Shown piece after piece: positions 60,274 to 64,000 of a stretch of DNA of 64,000 bases. The translations under genes were made by a program, and so were the position numbers. Below the pieces are notes generated by a model. The model worked only from the letters and a program-made list of their open reading frames with translations, was not told the origin of the DNA and did no database searches. The number at the start of each line of letters is the position of its first letter. Position 1 is the first letter of the stretch. Where the stretch lies: positions 20,125,041-20,189,040 of the forward strand of contig NW_004454197.1 in NCBI RefSeq assembly GCF_000283155.1. Reading direction: 5' to 3'. The DNA is from Ceratotherium simum simum (Eukaryota; Chordata; Mammalia; Perissodactyla; Rhinocerotidae).

Positions 60274-60695
60274 TGTTGAGAACTAAATTGTGCCCCCGCT
60301 CCTCCCGCCCCTACACTTTTATATGCTGAAGTCCTAACCCCCAGTGTCTCAGAATGGGCCTGTATGTCCCTAAGGAGATAGGGCCTTAAAAGTGATTAAC
60401 TTAAAAGGAGGCAGTTAAGGTGGGTCCTACTCCAATCTGACTGGTGTCCTTACAAGCAAAGGAAATCTGGACTCACAAAGAGACACCAGGAGCGCATGCA
60501 GAGACAAAGACCATGTGAGGACACAGCGAGAAGGCAGCGACCTGCGGGCCAGGCAGAGAGGCCTCAGGAGAAACCAACCCTTCCCACGCCGTGATCTTGG
60601 ACTTCCAGCCTCCAGAACTGTGAGAAAACAGTTTCTGTTGAGGAAGCCCCCCAGGCTGTGGTGTTTTGTTATGACAGCCCTAGCAAAAGAATACA
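60274..60695 (+). mobile_element. MLT1A/MST-type MaLR solo LTR
   Basis: The full LTR is present: the TG start 'tgttgagaactaaattgtgc', 'ggtgtccttacaagcaaagg' near 60445, 'tgatcttggacttccagcct' near 60592, and an ACA end at 60693-60695. Flanks ccatc (60269-60273) and ccacc (60696-60700) match at four of five bases, consistent with a five-base target duplication. It is in sense orientation, opposite to the copy at 15474-15829. Confidence 0.92.
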
Positions 60696-63169
60696 CCACC
60701 TTAGTACAATAAAGACAGACGCTGCGCGATAAGATAGGGCTTCCGTCCACATGGAGGTCAGACGGGAAGCAGGATGGCCTGGGCCCGGCCTTGCCCTCAC
60801 AGCAGGGCAGGGCCTGGCAGGGACCAGACACGTCTGGTTTCCTGCCACAGTCCCAGGCCCAGTGCGGGGCACTGAACTGAGTGGACACACTGGGTGATCT
60901 GGCAGGACCTGCCCAAGGGCCCTGGAGGATGCCTGCCTGAATTCCTGCTTCTCTCCATCCTCCCAAGAGCGTTACCAGGCCCCCTGGAGAGGAAACGACT
61001 CATAAACTATAGTGCCAGCTGCAGGAGTCACAGAAGGCAGGGCCACCCCTCAGGGGCTCTAAAGAGAGGCTGTAGTTTATGGCTGCGTGAGGTGTTTACA
61101 GCAGAAACATTCGCTCCTCAAACTGTTCTCGGGCCCACCACAGAAAATTTCCTCCAAAGCTACAAAGTACCCATCAGTCTGTTTGATGGCGACGGCCCGA
61201 GGCAGAGAGAGGAGAGGCCTGGGCAGCTGGACTGGGGTCGCGTTGGGTGGTGGTGACCAATCGAGCCACCACTGGGGTGGGGGCTGTCAATGTCCCTCCA
61301 GAGGCGAAGCGGCTATATTTTTTATCAGAATATAGTAAAAACAATTAAAAATTTTTAAAAATGGCTCTGATTTGTGACTTTATTTATATGAAACATTTTA
61401 CAAAGATTTATAAAATCAATCATAGTTAATTATACATTCAAAACATTTTATATTGAAAATAGTATAATTTCATTAAAACGTACCAAAATCATTCAAAAAC
61501 TTCTATTATTTAAAATCAAGTGCCAGGTCTCAGCTTGAGCCTAAGCTGGATCCAGACCTTTCAAAAGAGACTGAGAACAGAAGGACTGGAGGCTTCCTGC
61601 TCAGCGAAGAGGAAATCTTGATTCAGGAACAGAGACAGTGGCCCAGGGACCCGGGAGGAGTTGTGACACAGACATGGCAAGATCTGCCCCCAGGCCAATC
61701 CCAGGAATTTACTGGCTCCTAAAGGGAACAAAAATCAAGTCATCAAATCACATAGCAGCCCGTCCCTTAACAACGCTGAAGACCCAGCCATGGGCAGCAC
61801 CTCCTCTGGTCCGTCCCAGGTTAGACCAGAGCCTTAGTGGATTTGTCCTCTGTGTACTTCCTTCCCCTCCCCAAGTTATTGCAACCCCCCAGGCTGCAAC
61901 AAGACTCCAAGATTCACACGCTGATCTTGGTAAAAGTCAGCCACTCTCCAATGTGTTTTTCCCAAAGCAGGAGCTTTTATTTTGCTCCCAGAATTTATTT
62001 AAGACTAAAGCTAGAGGGAAGGAAAGGAGTGGCTGATGATGACAGGGACAGAATAGAAAAGTGAGGGAGAAGGAAAGTCCTCCCAGTAGGAAGGAGAAGA
62101 AAGATCAGCAAGTGAAGGATCAGGAGGTAAGTGAAAGGCCCAGACCCAAGCTGTCCTCAAAGGTGACTCCCTCACCAACCCGTCCCGTGGACACAGCCCT
62201 GGACCCTGTGAACCCCTGTTAACAGATGGTGGGGGCCTGGCCACTGTTGGTGGGGATGGGAGACGGGAATGGGGATGGAATGTTCCTACAATCCAGGGCA
62301 GTGGTGGGCCCAGCCCAGTGTTACAATATTGTATAACGCCTGGTAGCCAAGAGGAGAGGGAAGCATTCATCCCATCTTGCCATAAGGTCCTGCAGTGCGG
62401 GCTGGCCTCAGGAGGCCTTCAGAGCATAAAGCATGGTACCTGGCAGAGGTCTACAGCCCCCAGTAGGACATGCCAGCTCATGGTGAGAGCTGGAGGGAGC
62501 AGAGAGGCAGAAAGTTCTGGCAGAAGCAGCCAGACAGCAGAAAATGGCCAAAAGCAGAGCGGTTTGTGAGCACCCTGGAATTCCCTAGATTAAGGGGGGA
62601 GGACCCAGGCCCTGGGTGAACAGGTAGGGCAGGGACCCTGAAATGCAGGTGGCTTCTGTTACTGTAACCCCATTTGTGTCCCTAACCACACTGGTAAGGA
62701 CCTGGGCACCCCAGGAACTGAGCTGATCCAAGACACAGCTGAAAATGCAGCTCCCCATTTGGGAAAACCCATCCGCCAAGGTTGTGACAAATCTGATGGG
62801 GAAAAGGTGACAGGCATGTCAGAAACTACGCAAATGGAAACTGCAATTTTTAATTCCAGGAAAATGAAAAGTTGTACAAGAAAGAAAATGTAATCATAGG
62901 ACCAACTTGACCTGCAGGAACAGTATTTTTCATTAAATTGAGAGGACTTGGGTGGATGAAGAGACTAAAAAGAGGGTAGGGGGCAGGAAACAGGAGATCT
63001 GATTTCACATCTACTGACAAGAAGTCAATAGATAATTGCCTAAAACTGATATGTTGGGAAACAGCAGTCTAACCTTGTAATTCAGAAAAATAAAGATAAA
63101 TATTAGAAAGAATAGCTAAAGAATTGAGTGGAGTGGCTGTGGGTGGGATGGGAGAAGGAGCAGGAGCCT
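60696..63169. other. Unassigned DNA
   Basis: 61310-61520 is strikingly AT-rich against its GC-rich surroundings. No repeat family or gene was recognised in the rest; frames at 60894-61256, 61638-62036 and 62011-62370 (minus) have no domains. Confidence 0.4.
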
Positions 63170-63290
63170 GCTGGGTCCCACCTCCAGCTCTCTCAGTGAT
63201 CTTGGACCTGTGAAAGCTCTACTCTGGGACTCAGTTTCCCCATCTGTATCATGATGGTGCTAAGTGGCTGTCCAGCTTTGCAGTGTGGAT
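63170..63290 (-). mobile_element. MIR fragment, antisense
   Basis: 'ggactcagtttccccatctg' near 63228 and the preceding 'agtgatcttggacctgtgaa' are the antisense MIR order. Confidence 0.8.
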
Positions 63291-63353
63291 TCTAGGCATG
63301 TAGGTTTATATGCATGGATACATTGTGGGTAGTGGGCGTGAGAATAAATGCAT

Positions 63354-63396
63354 TTTTCATGATCATAATACTGAGTTTTCATGATCATAATCTGAG
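63354..63396. repeat. Two-unit tandem duplication containing a palindrome
   Basis: A 22-base unit at 63354-63375 and a 21-base unit at 63376-63396 differ by one base. Each holds the palindrome atgatcat. Confidence 0.9.
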
Positions 63397-63551
63397 TGTC
63401 CCTCAGAACCGGGCCAGCCCAGCCCCAGCACACATCTCAGAATGGTGCTCAAACTCCAGCAGGCATATGGCCTTCCCAGGGCAGCCTCCGCCCTTCCCTA
63501 TCTCAGCCAAAAAGAATTCTGCCCACCTGTGCCCAGGCTGAGGGCCCGGCC

Positions 63552-63568
63552 ACAGGAAGTGACGTCAC
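63552..63568 (+). promoter_or_regulatory. ETS-CRE composite site
   Basis: acaggaagtgacgtcac joins an ETS motif (caggaagt) directly to a perfect palindromic CRE (tgacgtca, 63560-63567). Such composites are typical of promoters and enhancers. The DNA around it is GC-moderate with no CpG island, and no gene start is evident. Binding is inferred from motif only. Confidence 0.6.
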
Positions 63569-64000
63569 AGCTACTGTTGGAGTCACTGAAGCACTCCGGG
63601 CAGATGCTGCTCTTTATTGCAGATAGTGACCATCATCCCAGCGGGGCATCTCCATCTCTGCAACTGCTCTCTGCACTCCAGCACCCGCTTCAACCTCCTT
63701 CACCCCCATCCCATATTCCACCCCACAAAGAGGCCATATTAGCCCATCTTGTGAACAGGACGTGCATATAAATGTTGAATGAATGAAATCATGCACCCAG
63801 TTAGCTCCCTGTTCATTGAATGTCTTTCCTGGACTCCAGGATTGAGGAATTAAGGCAATGAAGAGATGCAAAGCAGGTCAAAACTGATATGCACTGTCCA
63901 CTCAGAGAGAACAAGGAAATAATGGTGAAAAAGACTGGCTTCCTTGTGTAGGCGTCCTCTAGGGACAAAACTATTGTGGGAAAATGAGGGAAGTGATCCC
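63569..64000. other. Unassigned DNA at right edge
   Basis: No repeat or gene was recognised. Short frames at 63442-63771 and 63614-63871 (minus) lack domains. Confidence 0.4.

Noticed and set aside
1..64000. CRISPR array, bacterial operon, riboswitch, rRNA or tRNA gene
   Set aside because: Repeat spectrum and composition are mammalian. The only tRNA-like sequences are the heads of ERE and MIR SINEs. No array of regularly spaced identical repeats exists.

Overview
This is mammalian nuclear DNA with no intact protein-coding gene that I can support. The clade indicator is a tRNA-derived SINE of the ERE type, the equine repetitive elements known from horses, rhinos and tapirs. It occurs four times (4556, 5520, 44396, 49377), each copy flanked by a target-site duplication. 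The L1 3' ends at 1-1543 and 20575-20991 belong to one young family. I therefore infer a perissodactyl; species cannot be read from the sequence. Ancient mammalian repeats (MIR, L2, MLT1/MST LTRs, a Tigger-like DNA transposon, degraded L1) make up most of the recognisable remainder.

Layout. 1-8.8 kb is an L1 graveyard: two 3'-end L1 fragments, then an old L1 ORF2 split by two EREs and by a Tigger-like element that itself carries an LTR-like insert. 8.8-13 kb holds unassigned DNA, an LTR with a polyadenylation signal, MIRs and an ancient L1. 13.4-14.4 kb is an L1 ORF2 5' fragment. 15-25.8 kb mixes MaLR-type LTRs, microsatellites, a short young L1, a second Tigger-like element and a second LTR-like copy. 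28.3-29.5 kb is an L1 5' half. 29.9-31.1 kb contains an imperfect inverted repeat of about 125 bp whose right arm interrupts an old repeat. 33-42.7 kb carries an antisense LTR, three MLT1 LTRs and several MIR/L2 pieces. 47.3-49.7 kb is degraded L1 with the fourth ERE. From about 49.9 kb onward no L1 is visible, GC content rises and MIR/L2/MLT1 dominate. In this right-hand part lie a CpG-rich segment at 59.15-59.64 kb, an RFX-type X-box palindrome at 55,977 and an ETS-CRE composite site at 63,552.

Functional reading. The left 50 kb resembles gene-poor intergenic or intronic DNA. The right 14 kb resembles DNA near a gene, with the CpG-rich segment the best candidate promoter or first-exon region. 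Every long open frame is either a decayed L1 ORF2 or a by-product of base composition. I found no evidence of a novel gene system. The most useful leads are the inverted repeat and the three candidate regulatory sites. Family names for old repeats come from recalled consensus patterns, not from a database search.
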